Shown here: positions 47,723-57,019 of the stretch, piece after piece
How positions within the stretch are numbered: position 1 is the stretch's first letter
How the letters are laid out: each line of letters begins with the position of its first letter
Source of the DNA: Streptomyces sp. Tue 6430
GTDB taxonomy: Bacteria > Actinomycetota > Actinomycetes > Streptomycetales > Streptomycetaceae
DNA: 64,000 bases
Direction of reading: 5' to 3'
Assembly (NCBI GenBank): GCA_021568835.1
Contig: JAKGSH010000010.1
Span: forward strand, 1,612,001-1,676,000
The notes under the pieces: model-generated
Database searches by the model: none
Told to the model about the DNA's origin: nothing
The model's input: only the letters and a program-made list of their open reading frames with translations
Translations under genes and position numbers: made by a program

Positions 47723-47917
47723 GGGGTGTTTCGAAAGTGGCGTCGTCTGCCCGAAGGGCAGGCCCGGCGGCGTCTGGTGCGTGCGATCGCAAGGCGGAGG
47801 GTCGCCCCGATACTGGTTGTATCGGGGCGATCCCGACAACGCGGCTGGGGGTGCCCCCTCTGGGGGAGTGCGTGCCAGGCGTCGCCGGGCAGGCGGGACT
47901 TTCGAAACACCCCCTAG
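47719..47917. mobile_element. 199-base MITE-like element with 20-base terminal inverted repeats
   Basis: Ends at 47719-47738 and 47898-47917 are exact 20-base complements; the outer bases are CTAG and the core is GGGGGTGTTTCGAAAGT. The interior has a second hairpin (CGCCCCGATAC ... GTATCGGGGCG, about 47800-47832) and no gene. The element supplies the TAG stop of the ABC gene. Similar sequences, as I recall, are dispersed in Streptomyces intergenic regions. It would need a transposase supplied elsewhere. Confidence 0.75.
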
Positions 47918-48014
47918 ATCCCGCCGGATTCTCCGGCCCCGTCGGCGAGGCGGGGGCGGAGGATCCGACGGGGGGGCCGGGCCGCCCGACGGGGGCCGCC
48001 CGACGGGGCCCCGC

Positions 48015-49205
48015 TCAGTCCAGATAGCCCCTGAGCTGGTCCGCGAAGGCGTGGTCGCGGAGTCTGCCGAGGGTCTTGGACTCGATCTGGCGGATGCGTT
48101 CGCGGGTGACGCCGAAGATGCGGCCTATCTCCTCCAGGGTGCGGGGGCGGCCGTCGGCCAGGCCGTAGCGGAGCTGGACGACCTTGCGCTCGCGCTCGCC
48201 GAGCGTCGACAGCACCGCCTCCAGGTGCTCCCTCAGCAGCAGGAACGCCGCCGACTCCACGGGGTTGGCGGCGTCGCCGTCCTCGATGAGGTCGCCGAGG
48301 GCCACGTCGTCCTCCTCGCCCACCGGGGCGTGCAGGGAGACCGGTTCCTGGGCGAGCCGCAGCACCTCCCCGACGCGCTCGGGGGCGAGGTCGAGCTGGG
48401 CGGCGACCTCGTCGGCGGTGGGCTCGCAGCCGCGTTCCTGGAGCAGCCGGCGCTGGACGCGGACCACGCGGTTGATCAGCTCCACCACGTGCACGGGGAC
48501 GCGTATGGTGCGGGCCTGGTCGGCGAGCGCGCGGGACATGGCCTGGCGGATCCACCAGGTGGCGTACGTGGAGAACTTGTAGCCGCGGGCGTAGTCGAAC
48601 TTCTCGACCGCCCTGATCAGGCCCAGGTTGCCCTCCTGGACGAGGTCCAGCATGGTCAGGCCGCGGCCGACGTAGCGCTTGGCGACCGACACGACGAGGC
48701 GCAGGTTCGACTCGATGAGGCGGCGCTTGGCCATCCGGCCCATGACGACCAGCCGGTCCAGGTCGAGGGCGAGGTCGCCGTCCATGTCGGGAGCGTCGCT
48801 CAGTTTCGCCTCGGCGAACAGGCCGGCCTCCACGCGGCGGGCGAGTTCGACCTCCTCGGCGGCGGTGAGCAGCGGGATCCGGCCGATCTCGCGCAGGTAC
48901 TGGCGGAACAGGTCCGAGGAGGGGCCGGAGGTGTCGACGAAGCGGGGGGCGGGCGTCTCGACGGGTTCGAGGACCTGCTCGGCTGCCTGGTCGAGGGCCT
49001 GCCCGGGCGGCTCGGTGAGCGCTTCGGCGGGCGGGTCCTCGGGAGCCGGGCCGGCCGGCTCGGACTCGGGCTCCGGTTCCATGGCCGTCTCCGGGTGGCG
49101 TACGGCACGGTTCTGCGGCGGGACCGCGACCAGGACGCCCGTCCGGCCGTCCGGTTCCGTGCCGTCGGTGCGCGTGTCGGTCTGGGTGAGGATCCGGGTC
49201 TGCAC
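48015..49205 (-). CDS. hrdA: principal-type sigma factor HrdA
   Basis: 396-residue sigma-70 factor. Region 1.2 DLFRQYLREIGRIPLLT, regions 2.1-2.4 RLIESNLRLVVSVAKRYVGR to FSTYATWWIRQAM, region 3 EPTADEVAAQLDLAPERVGE, and region 4 VVQLRYGLADGRPRTLEEIG with the DNA-reading helix VTRERIRQIE. The N terminus is acidic and Pro-rich, shorter than in HrdB, with no region 1.1. Position beside dnaG and ABC exporters fits HrdA of S. coelicolor (from memory). HrdA is not essential there and overlaps other Hrd factors. GTG at 49205 has GGAGGT nine bases ahead; an internal ATG at 49082 is possible. Confidence 0.85.
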   Translation of the reverse strand: MQTRILTQTDTRTDGTEPDGRTGVLVAVPPQNRAVRHPETAMEPEPESEPAGPAPEDPPAEALTEPPGQALDQAAEQVLEPVETPAPRFVDTSGPSSDLFRQYLREIGRIPLLTAAEEVELARRVEAGLFAEAKLSDAPDMDGDLALDLDRLVVMGRMAKRRLIESNLRLVVSVAKRYVGRGLTMLDLVQEGNLGLIRAVEKFDYARGYKFSTYATWWIRQAMSRALADQARTIRVPVHVVELINRVVRVQRRLLQERGCEPTADEVAAQLDLAPERVGEVLRLAQEPVSLHAPVGEEDDVALGDLIEDGDAANPVESAAFLLLREHLEAVLSTLGERERKVVQLRYGLADGRPRTLEEIGRIFGVTRERIRQIESKTLGRLRDHAFADQLRGYLD

Positions 49206-49484
49206 GGGGGGCGACCTCCAGGGTGATCGCTGCCGAGAGGCGCGGCAGCGCTGCTTCGAGGACGGAGTCGGCGGCCTCGCCGCTGTCCGTCCCGTGAGCG
49301 ATGAGCGGAACCGCGGGGGTGTGGGACCCGCCGGGGACGGATCGGCCGCGCTCCGAGGACTCAGGCACCGCCACCCAGTGTGGAGTACGACACATCGCCG
49401 CCACGAGGGGCGTGCGATGACTTTTTGCGTCCGGGCCGTGACCGCCTGCCGACCGCGGAGGTCAGGAAACCGGTCGGGACGTGC

Positions 49485-51389
49485 TCACAGAGCCGCGGCC
49501 CCGTGTCCGCGCAGGGCCTGGTCGTACTGCTGAAGGACCCACAGTTCGTTCTGGACGGCGGCCAGTTGGGCCGGGTCGCCGCCTGCGGACAGCCGGGCCA
49601 GCTGGGACTGGACGTCGCGGATGCGCCGCTCGACGGCGCGGCGGCGGACGGTGACCAGCTGGGCGCCGGCGTACACCTCGTCCACCGTCTTGCGCAGGAT
49701 CGCCTCGACCGCCAGCTCCGTCACCATCGCGCGGACGGTGTCGTCGGGGGCGGCCTCGCGGACGCGGACGAGGTAGTCCTGCGGGTCCTGCGTGCCGTAC
49801 TCCGCGCCGCCCGCGTCCTGGATCGCCACGCGCACGGCGGCGTAGGGGGCGGCGGTGAACTCGTCGACGCCGTACGCGTCGAAGGCCGGGGAGACCAGCT
49901 CGGGGCGCTGGAGGGCGAGCTTGAGCAGCTCGCGCTCGGTGGCGTAGACGGGATTGCGCAGGGTGAGGGCGGGGCCGGTGACGGCGGGGCGCGGGGCGGC
50001 CTCGTAGGACGGGGCGGAGCCGCCGCGGGCCGGCGCCGGGCCCCTGCCGCCGCGGTCGCGGGCCCAACGGGCCAGCTGCGCGACGCGCTTGACGACGAAC
50101 TGGGTGTCGAGGATGCCGAGCATGCCGGCCAGCTGGACGGCGACCTCGTGCTGGGCTCCGCTGTTCTTGATGCGGGCGACGACCGGGGCGGCCTCGTCGA
50201 GGGCGGCGGCCCGCCCGCCCGGGGTCTCCAGGTCGTAGCGCGCGACGATCTGGCGCAGGGCGAACTCGAACAGCGGGGTGCGGGGTTCGACGAGGTCGGC
50301 GACCGCCTCGTCGCCCTTGGCCAGCCTGAGGTCGCAGGGGTCCATGTTGTCCGGGGCGATGGCGATGTACGTCTCGGCGGCGAACTTCTGGTCGTCCTCG
50401 AAGGCGCGCAGGGCCGCCTTCTGGCCGGCCGCGTCACCGTCGAAGGTGAAGATCACGCGCGCGGAGCCGTTGTCCATCAGCAGTCGTCGGAGGATCTTGA
50501 TGTGGTCGGTGCCGAAGGCCGTGCCGCAGGTCGCGATGGCGGTGGTGACGCCGGCCAGGTGGCAGGCCATGACGTCGGTGTAGCCCTCGACGACGACCGC
50601 GCGGGAGGTCTTGGCGATGTCCTTCTTGGCGAGGTCGATGCCGTAGAGGACCTGCGACTTGCGGTAGATGGCCGTGTCGGGCGTGTTGAGGTACTTGGGG
50701 CCGTTGTCGGTCTCGTAGAGCCTGCGGGCGCCGAAGCCGACGACCTCGCCGCCGATGTCGCGGATGGGCCACATCAGCCGGCCGCGGAAGCGGTCGATGG
50801 GGCCGCGGCGGCCGTCCTGGGCGAGGCCGGAGAGGATCAGTTCCTTGTCGCTGAAGCCCTTGCCGCGCAGGAAGCGGGTGAGGTGGTCCCAGCCCTGGGG
50901 GCTGTAGCCGACGCCGAAGTGGACGGCGGCGGCCTGGTCGAAGCCGCGCTCGGCGAGGAAGATCCGGCCGGCGTCGGCCTCGGGGCTGACGGCGAGCTGT
51001 TCGGCGTACCACTCGGCGGCGATCTTGTGGGCCTCGACCAGGCGGATGCGTTCGCCGCGCTGGTGGGAGGGGTTGTAGCCGCCCTCCTCGTAACGCAGGG
51101 TGATGCCGGCCTGGGCGGCGAGGCGCTCGACGGCCTCGGAGAAGGTGAGGTGGTCGACCTTCATCACGAACGTGATGGTGTCGCCGCCCTCCTGGCAGCC
51201 GAAGCAGTGGAAGAGCCCCTTGCTGGGGCTGACCTGGAAGGACGGGGACTTCTCGTCGTGGAAGGGGCACAGGCCCTTGAGGTTGCCGCCGCCCGCGCCC
51301 CGCAGCTGGAGGTACTCGGACACCACGGCGTCGATCGGAACCGCGTCCCGAACCGCCTTCACGTCCTCGTCGTTGATCCGTCCTGCCAC
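49485..51389 (-). CDS. dnaG: DNA primase DnaG
   Basis: 634 residues. The N-terminal zinc finger reads LCPFHDEKSPSFQVSPSKGL then FHCFGCQEGGDT (Cys/His/Cys/Cys), followed by the RNA polymerase domain with basic FRGRLMWPIRDIGGEV and the Toprim core RAVVVEGYTDVMAC and FTFDGDAAGQKA (metal-binding acidic residues). The C-terminal ~150 residues form the DnaB-interaction helices. It makes RNA primers at the replication fork. No frame errors. GTG at 51389. The 280-base gap to hrdA suggests separate transcription, though both are on the same strand, a simplified relic of the rpsU-dnaG-rpoD order known from other bacteria. Confidence 0.95.
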   Translation of the reverse strand: MAGRINDEDVKAVRDAVPIDAVVSEYLQLRGAGGGNLKGLCPFHDEKSPSFQVSPSKGLFHCFGCQEGGDTITFVMKVDHLTFSEAVERLAAQAGITLRYEEGGYNPSHQRGERIRLVEAHKIAAEWYAEQLAVSPEADAGRIFLAERGFDQAAAVHFGVGYSPQGWDHLTRFLRGKGFSDKELILSGLAQDGRRGPIDRFRGRLMWPIRDIGGEVVGFGARRLYETDNGPKYLNTPDTAIYRKSQVLYGIDLAKKDIAKTSRAVVVEGYTDVMACHLAGVTTAIATCGTAFGTDHIKILRRLLMDNGSARVIFTFDGDAAGQKAALRAFEDDQKFAAETYIAIAPDNMDPCDLRLAKGDEAVADLVEPRTPLFEFALRQIVARYDLETPGGRAAALDEAAPVVARIKNSGAQHEVAVQLAGMLGILDTQFVVKRVAQLARWARDRGGRGPAPARGGSAPSYEAAPRPAVTGPALTLRNPVYATERELLKLALQRPELVSPAFDAYGVDEFTAAPYAAVRVAIQDAGGAEYGTQDPQDYLVRVREAAPDDTVRAMVTELAVEAILRKTVDEVYAGAQLVTVRRRAVERRIRDVQSQLARLSAGGDPAQLAAVQNELWVLQQYDQALRGHGAAAL

Positions 51390-51471
51390 GCGCCGATTCT
51401 ACGGGGGTGCGCCGACAGCCCGGGGACGCCGCCGTGCCCCGGCCGGGGCACGGGGCACCGCGCGAGCGACC

Positions 51472-51513
51472 GGGACCGGCGGCGCGCGGGCGGGGACCGG
51501 CGGCGCGCGGGCG
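51472..51513. repeat. 21-base tandem duplication
   Basis: Two adjacent identical 21-base units starting GGGACCGGCGGCGCGC, between dnaG and the flavoprotein gene. Confidence 0.7.
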
Positions 51514-51525
51514 GCGGAACCCTGC

Positions 51526-52791
51526 CTAGGCGCCGAGGGTGTCCAGTGGCACCCGGGGATCGGCCAGCGCCTCCGTGTCGATCCGTCCGCGTGAGCGGAC
51601 GAGCCGCTGGATCTGCTCTGTGACGTCCCACACGTTGACGTTCATTCCCGCGAGCACGCGTCCCTCCTTCACCCAGAACGCGATGAACTCCCGCTTCCCC
51701 GCGTCCCCGCGGATCACCACCTCGTCGTACGTCCCCGGCGGCGCCCACCCGCTGTACTCCATCCCCAGGTCGTACTGGTCGGAGAAGAAGTAGGGCACCC
51801 GGTCGTAGGTGACGTCCTTGCCGAGCATGGCGCGGGCGGCGGCCGGTCCGCCGTTCAGGGCGTTGGCCCAGTGCTCGACGCGCAGGGTGGTGTCGAACAG
51901 GCCGTGCGGGAAGGACGCCACGTCGCCGGCGGCGTGGATGTCGGGGTCGGAGGTGCGCAGCCGGGTGTCCACGGCGATGCCGCCGCCGTGGGCGCGGTCG
52001 GCCAGCTCCAGTCCGGCGGCCTCGGCGAGGGCGGTCCGCGGGGCGGCCCCGATCGCGGCGAGCACGTCGTGCGCCGGGTGTTCCTCGCCGTCGTCGGTGC
52101 GGGCGGCGAGGACCATGCCGTCCTGGCCGACGATCTCGGTGAGCCGGACGCCGAAGCGGAAGCGGACGCCGTGCTCGCGGTGCAGCTCGGCGAAGACGTT
52201 GCCCAGTTCGGGGCCGAGGACGCCGTGCAGTGGGGTCGGCTCCGGTTCGACGACGGTGACCTCCGCCCCGTACCCGCGGGCCGCCGCCGCGATCTCCAGG
52301 CCGATCCAGCCGGCGCCGGCGATCACGAGGTGGCCGTTGTCCCGGCCGAGTGCGGCGAGGACGCCCTTGAGGCGCTCGGCGTGCGCGAGGCGGCGCAGGT
52401 GGTGGACGCCCGCGAGGTCCGTGCCGGGGATGTCGAGGCGGCGGGGTTCGGAACCGGTGGCCAGCAGCAGCTTGTCGTAGTGGACGAGGGTGCCGTCGTC
52501 GCCGAAGCGGACGGTCCTGGCCGTGCGGTCGATGGCGTCGACGGTCTGGCCCAGGTGCAGCTCGACGTCGTTGCGCGCGTACCAGGCGGGCTCGTGCACG
52601 AAGACGCTGTCGCGGCTCTCCTTGCCGAGCAGGAAGCCCTTGGAGAGCGGCGGGCGCTCGTAGGGGTGGTCCCGTTCGTCGCAGATCAGTATCACGCGGC
52701 CGGTGAAGCCCTCGGCCCTGAGTGTCTCGGCCGCCTTGGCGCCGGCCAGGCCTCCTCCGACGATGACGAATGTCTGATCCGCGTCGACCAC
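51526..52791 (-). CDS. FAD/NAD(P)-dependent ferredoxin-reductase-like oxidoreductase
   Basis: 421 residues with the two-dinucleotide-domain fold of BphA4/putidaredoxin reductases: FAD motif FVIVGGGLAGAKAAETLRA, PYERPPLSKGFLLG, ATGSEPRRL, NAD motif VIAGAGWIGLEIAAAARGYG and HAAGDVASF (FAD-binding Asp). The C-terminal domain has WVKEGRVLAGMNVNVWDV. Such enzymes pass electrons from NAD(P)H to a ferredoxin for oxygenases. It sits in a minus-strand row between dgt and dnaG, with no ferredoxin or P450 beside it, so its partner is unknown. GTG start at 52791. Confidence 0.9.
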   Translation of the reverse strand: MVDADQTFVIVGGGLAGAKAAETLRAEGFTGRVILICDERDHPYERPPLSKGFLLGKESRDSVFVHEPAWYARNDVELHLGQTVDAIDRTARTVRFGDDGTLVHYDKLLLATGSEPRRLDIPGTDLAGVHHLRRLAHAERLKGVLAALGRDNGHLVIAGAGWIGLEIAAAARGYGAEVTVVEPEPTPLHGVLGPELGNVFAELHREHGVRFRFGVRLTEIVGQDGMVLAARTDDGEEHPAHDVLAAIGAAPRTALAEAAGLELADRAHGGGIAVDTRLRTSDPDIHAAGDVASFPHGLFDTTLRVEHWANALNGGPAAARAMLGKDVTYDRVPYFFSDQYDLGMEYSGWAPPGTYDEVVIRGDAGKREFIAFWVKEGRVLAGMNVNVWDVTEQIQRLVRSRGRIDTEALADPRVPLDTLGA

Positions 52792-52928
52792 GTGATGCCT
52801 CCTCGTAACAGTGCCGCCACCCGAGCGTCCCGCACGCGGCAGGCCGGGGAAGAGGGGGTGACCCGATCAGGCCACGGAGTGTCACCTTCGGGCCCGTCCG
52901 GCCGCCCCGGCCGGCCCGCCCGTCCGGT

Positions 52929-54180
52929 TCACGGCCCGGTGGTGAGGCGGGCGTGCAGTGAGCGGGCCGAGGCGTCGGTGAGCGAGGCGATCTGGTCGAC
53001 GATCACCCGCTTGCGGGCACGGTCGTCCCCGGCCCGGTCGAACAGGGCGCGGAACTGGGGGTCCAGCCCGTCGGGGCGCGGGCGGTGAGCGCCTCGGCCA
53101 GCTCGCCGATGACCACGCGCTGGTCGGCGCGGAGCAGCTCCTGCTCGGCGCGCTGCATCACGTACCGGTCGGCGACGGCCTTGAGGACCGCGCACTCCAG
53201 GCGCGTCCCGCGGGGCACGACGAGTTCGGCGCCGTAGCGGGTGAGGCGTCCCGTGCCCCACCGCGCGCGCGTGGCGGCCTCGGCGGCCAGGCAGAAGCGG
53301 CCGATGAGCTGGCTGGTGGCGTCCTTCAGGCGGGCCTGGGCCACGGCCGTGCCGTCGTAGCCGTGCGGCCACCACTCCTGGTCCTGGAGGCGGTCGAGGG
53401 CGGCGGCGAGTTCCGCCGGGTCGGTGTCCGCGGGCACGTAGCGGCCGACGGCGACGCGGAAGACCTCCGCGCGCTCCGGTTCGGCGCGCAGGCAGCCCGG
53501 GTCGATGTGGCCGGCGTGCAGGGCGTCCTCCACGTCGTGCACCGAGTAGGCCACGTCGTCCGACCAGTCCATGACCTGTGCCTCGAAGCACGTGCGCGTG
53601 CCGGGGGCCTCCTTGCGGACCCAGTCGAAGACGGGGCGGTCGTCGTCGTAGACGCCGAACTTGGGGGACGCCGGGTCGGTGGGGTGGGCGCCGCGCGGCC
53701 AGGGGTACTTGGTGGCGGCGTCGAGGGCGGCGCGGGTGAGGTTGAGGCCGACGGAGCCCTCGGGGGTGAAGCGCTTGGGCTCGATGCGGGTGAGCAGGCG
53801 CAGCGACTGGGCGTTGCCCTCGAAGCCGCCGCAGTCGCGGGCGAAGTCGTTCAGCGCCTGTTCGCCGTTGTGCCCGAACGGGGGTGGCCGAGGTCGTGGG
53901 AGAGGCAGGCCGCCTCGACCAGGTCGGGGTCGCAGCCGAGGGCCGCGCCCAGCTCCCGGCCGACCTGGGCGCACTCCAGGGAGTGGGTGAGGCGGGTGCG
54001 GGGGGTGGCGTCCCAGGCCTCGGTGCGGGTGCCCGGGGTCACCACCTGGGTCTTGCCGGCGAGCCTCCTGAGCGCCGAGGAGTGCAGGACACGGGCGCGG
54101 TCGCGCTGGAAGGCGGTGCGGCCGGGGCGCTTGTCGGGCTCCGCCGCCCAGCGTTCGGTTGACGGCTCGTCGTAGGGCAT
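52929..54180 (-). CDS. dgt: deoxyguanosinetriphosphate triphosphohydrolase-like protein, two frameshifts
   Basis: About 417 residues of an HD-domain nucleotide triphosphohydrolase. The start, MPYDEPSTERWAAEPDKRPG, and the RTAFQRDRARVLHSSALRRL segment are typical. The metal site is RLTHSLE, ACLSHDLGHPPFGHNGE (HD motif) and DWSDDVAYSVHDVEDAL (second Asp). A C is missing near 53877 (GHP then PFGHNG) and a base near 53068; with both restored the protein ends SLTDASARSLHARLTTG. It hydrolyses dGTP or other dNTPs and so tunes nucleotide pools. The gene sits near dnaG, as in S. coelicolor from memory. Confidence 0.88.
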
Positions 54181-54274
54181 GTCCCGACACTAAGCGGCGG
54201 CGGTGACAATCGGGGCGCCACGCGGCTGCCGGGGCGCGTGCGGGTGGGCGGGCGGCGTCACCGTCGCGCGCCCC

Positions 54275-55204
54275 TCAGGCGGCGTGGCTGTCGGCGGTCG
54301 CCGCGCGTGCCTGGTCGTAGCGGTGCAGGACCAGGCGGGCCATCGCCTCGTGGGTGCCGAGGGGGGCCGAGGCGATCCAGGGCGCGGCCTGCGCGCACTC
54401 GGTGGCGAAGCGGCCGGGGGCGGTGAAGCAGGAGGCGACGGCCACCCGGTGGCGGCCCCTCGCGGCGAGCGCGCGGACGGCCTCGGGGACGGTGGGCGCG
54501 GCCGTGGAGGCGTACGCCGGGACCACGGGGACGCCGAGGCGGTCCGCGAGGAGCCGGGCCGTACGGCCGGTGTCGACGGCCGAGTCCGGGTCGCGGGAGC
54601 CCGCCGCCGCGAGGACCACCGCGCTCGTGCGGCGCTCGGCGTCCGTCGCCGGGGTGCGCCAGCCCGCCTCGACGAGGCGCTCGTACAGCGTCTCCACGAG
54701 GAGGGGGTGCGGACCGAGCGGTGCGGCCACGCGCGTGCGTACCCGCGCGGCGGCGGCCGTCCCGGGGATGTCCCGGCGCACGTGGTAGCCGCGGCTCAGG
54801 AGCAGCGGTACGAGGACGGCGCCCTCGGCGTGCGCCGTGTCCGCCGCGTCGAGAGCGGCGAGGGTGTCCGACAGCAGCGGCTCGTTCAGCTCGATGTGCC
54901 CGAGGTGCACGGGCAGGTCCGGGCGCAGGTCGCGGACGCCGTCCAGGAGCGTGCCGACGGTCCGCAGGGCGCGCGGGTCGCGGCTGCCGTGGGCGACGAC
55001 CACCAGCGCGGGCGGGCCGGGGCGCCGGCGGCGGTCGAGCGGGACGGGGCCGGGCCGGCCGGCTGGCTGGGAGCTGATCCGGTTCATGATGTGCGCCGTA
55101 CTGTCGAGGTGGACGCCACCGGGCAGCGGGCTGCCGGGGCGGTGGTGGGACTCGTCGTACATCTCGTCGTACATCTCATTGTCCGTGGAGGGCGACGCCG
55201 TCAT
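54275..55204 (-). CDS. CbiX/SirB-type sirohydrochlorin chelatase-like protein
   Basis: 309 residues. After a ~60-residue low-complexity start comes a tandem CbiX-like fold: ALVVVAHGSRDPRAL (His ligand), VHLGHIELNEPLLSDTL, VLVPLLLSRGYHVRRDIPG (second His), then the repeat VVLAAAGSRDPDSA and VAVASCFTAPGRFATECA. This matches long, two-domain actinobacterial chelatases that insert Fe or Co into sirohydrochlorin. Siroheme is the cofactor of nitrite and sulfite reductases, so the nearby nasA gives functional context. In the second half the GS motif His is replaced by Ala (AAGS), so that half is probably structural. A shorter start at a Met near residue 40 is possible. Confidence 0.85.
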   Translation of the reverse strand: MTASPSTDNEMYDEMYDESHHRPGSPLPGGVHLDSTAHIMNRISSQPAGRPGPVPLDRRRRPGPPALVVVAHGSRDPRALRTVGTLLDGVRDLRPDLPVHLGHIELNEPLLSDTLAALDAADTAHAEGAVLVPLLLSRGYHVRRDIPGTAAAARVRTRVAAPLGPHPLLVETLYERLVEAGWRTPATDAERRTSAVVLAAAGSRDPDSAVDTGRTARLLADRLGVPVVPAYASTAAPTVPEAVRALAARGRHRVAVASCFTAPGRFATECAQAAPWIASAPLGTHEAMARLVLHRYDQARAATADSHAA

Positions 55205-55296
55205 GAACCGATCGTGGCGGTGCGAGGTTGCACCCCCGTTGCGCGACCGTCACGGGTGTTTTCCGGGGGTTCACGGCGCGCGCGGCCGCGCTGTGA

Positions 55297-55350
55297 GGTG
55301 CGGTGCGGTGCGGTGCGGTGCGGTGGGGTGCGGTGCGGTGGGGTGGGGTG
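55297..55350. repeat. CGGTG/GGGTG pentamer tandem repeat
   Basis: About ten consecutive pentamers with C/G variation in the first base, in the gap between the divergent chelatase and DUF218 genes. The rest of that gap (55205-55472) shows no gene. Confidence 0.85.
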
Positions 55351-55472
55351 CAGTGTGATCGGCGGGCGGTGTGATCGGCGTGACGTGCGGCGGACCGAAC
55401 CGGATCCCGGCCGGTCACGTCTTACCCGGTCGAAGCCGGAAGGACGGTCCGGACGGCCGGCAGGGGCACCGT

Positions 55473-56183
55473 ATGAAGATCCGTCGACCGCGGCTGCCGC
55501 GTACCCGTGCCGGGTGGCGGCGGCTGGTGCAGGGGGTGGTGGCCGCCTGTGTGCTCGGGCTGCTCCCGGCCACCTGGCTGTACGTCTCCACCGCGGACCG
55601 GCTGGGCACGGCGGCCGAGGCGCCGCGCACCGACGTCGCGGTGGTGTTCGGCGCCGGGCTGTGGGCCGGGGAGCCGTCGCCGTACCTCGCGCACCGGCTG
55701 GACGCGGCGGCGACGCTGTACCGGGAGGGGCGCGTCAGGGTGGTGCTGGTCACCGGGGACAACAGCCGTGAGGACTACGACGAGCCCGACGCCATGCGCG
55801 CCTACCTGACGCGGCACGGCGTCCCGGACGAGCGGATCGTCAGCGACTACGCGGGCTTCGACACCTGGGACTCCTGCGTGCGCGCGAAGAAGATCTTCGG
55901 GGTCGACCGGGCGGTCCTGATCAGCCAGGGCTTCCACATCCGGCGGGCGGTCGCGCTGTGCGAGGCGGCGGGCGTCGAGTCGTACGGCGTCGGCGTCGCC
56001 GCGAAGCACGACGTGACCTGGTACTACGGGGGCGCGCGGGAGATCTTCGCGGCCGGCAAGGCGGCGCTGGACGTGGTGTTCGAGCCGGATCCGCGGTTCC
56101 TCGGGCCCCGGGAGCCGGGTGTGCGCGAGGCGTTGGCCGGGGCCGAGGACCGGGGCCGTGCCCTGACCGGACACCGTCCCTGA
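55473..56183 (+). CDS. SanA/YdcF-like DUF218 membrane protein
   Basis: 236 residues. One N-terminal membrane helix (VQGVVAACVLGLLPATWLYV) is followed by a DUF218 domain on the outer side: DVAVVFGAGLWAGEPSPYLA, VVLVTGDNSREDYDEPDAM, DYAGFDTWDSCVRAKKIFGV and VLISQGFHIRRAVALCEAAG. It resembles E. coli SanA, linked to envelope barrier function, and Streptomyces homologues of the same size. ATG at 55473 begins a basic stretch before the helix. It is a single gene, convergent with the enoyl-CoA hydratase; the 46-base gap holds complementary GC-rich runs (ACACGG ... CCGTGT) that may act as a shared terminator. Confidence 0.85.
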   Translation: MKIRRPRLPRTRAGWRRLVQGVVAACVLGLLPATWLYVSTADRLGTAAEAPRTDVAVVFGAGLWAGEPSPYLAHRLDAAATLYREGRVRVVLVTGDNSREDYDEPDAMRAYLTRHGVPDERIVSDYAGFDTWDSCVRAKKIFGVDRAVLISQGFHIRRAVALCEAAGVESYGVGVAAKHDVTWYYGGAREIFAAGKAALDVVFEPDPRFLGPREPGVREALAGAEDRGRALTGHRP

Positions 56184-56229
56184 ACACGGCCGGCGGCGAG
56201 GACGCCGCGCGCCCCCGCCGCCGTGTCCG

Positions 56230-56997
56230 TCAGCGCCCTTGGAAGCGCGGCGGGCGCTTCTGGAGGAACGCCGCCATCCCCTCCTTCTGGTCGTGGGTGG
56301 CGAACAGGGCGTGGAAGGTCCGCCGTTCGAAGCGGATGCCGTCCCGCAGACCGGTCTCGAGGGCCCGGTCGACGCACTCGCGGGCCGCCCGCACCGCCGC
56401 GCGGCCGTACGAGGCGATCGTCGTCGCCGCTTCGAGGGCCTCGGGCAGGACCCGGTGGTCCGGGACCACGCGGGAGACGAGACCGCAGCGTTCCGCCTCC
56501 GCGGCGTCCATCGTGCGTCCGGTGAGGACCAGGTCCATCGCCTTCGCCCGGCCGACCAGACGGGTCAGCCGCTGGGTGCCGCCGATGCCGGGGATCACGC
56601 CCAGTCCGATCTCGGGCTGGCCGAAGACAGCCGACTCCCCCGCGACGACCAGGTCGCACATCATGGCCAGCTCGCAGCCGCCGCCCAGGGCGTAGCCGTT
56701 GACGGCGGCGATCTTCGGGGTGCGCAGGTCCGCGAACTCCTCCCAGTCGGCGAACCAGTCCTCGGCCGCCATGTCGACGGCCGACTTCCCGGCCATCTCC
56801 CTGATGTCGGCGCCCGCCGCGAAGGCCCTGTCCGAGCCGGTGACGACGAAGCAGCCGGTGTCGGGATCGGTGTCCAACGGTCGCAGGAGTGCGAGGAGTT
56901 CGGCGAGGAGCTCACCGCTGAGGGCGTTCAGGACGTGCGGGCGGTGCAGGCGCACGGTCACGACGCGGCCCTGCCGCTCGGCCTTCAGATGGTTCAT
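56230..56997 (-). CDS. enoyl-CoA hydratase/isomerase (crotonase) family enzyme
   Basis: 255 residues of the crotonase superfamily: oxyanion-hole segments DRAFAAGADIREMAG and AVNGYALGGGCELAMMCD, the Glu-bearing EIGLGVIPGIGGTQRLTRLV and a C-terminal ATHDQKEGMAAFLQKRPPRF. The motif set is that of true enoyl-CoA hydratases of the EchA/PaaF type. It is the last gene of a minus-strand operon: 22 bases separate it from the membrane reductase, which itself overlaps an adenylating enzyme. Its substrate may therefore be a CoA thioester made within that small pathway. ATG at 56997. Confidence 0.9.
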   Translation of the reverse strand: MNHLKAERQGRVVTVRLHRPHVLNALSGELLAELLALLRPLDTDPDTGCFVVTGSDRAFAAGADIREMAGKSAVDMAAEDWFADWEEFADLRTPKIAAVNGYALGGGCELAMMCDLVVAGESAVFGQPEIGLGVIPGIGGTQRLTRLVGRAKAMDLVLTGRTMDAAEAERCGLVSRVVPDHRVLPEALEAATTIASYGRAAVRAARECVDRALETGLRDGIRFERRTFHALFATHDQKEGMAAFLQKRPPRFQGR

Positions 56998-57019
56998 GTG
57001 CCTTCTCCTCGGTGTCGGG

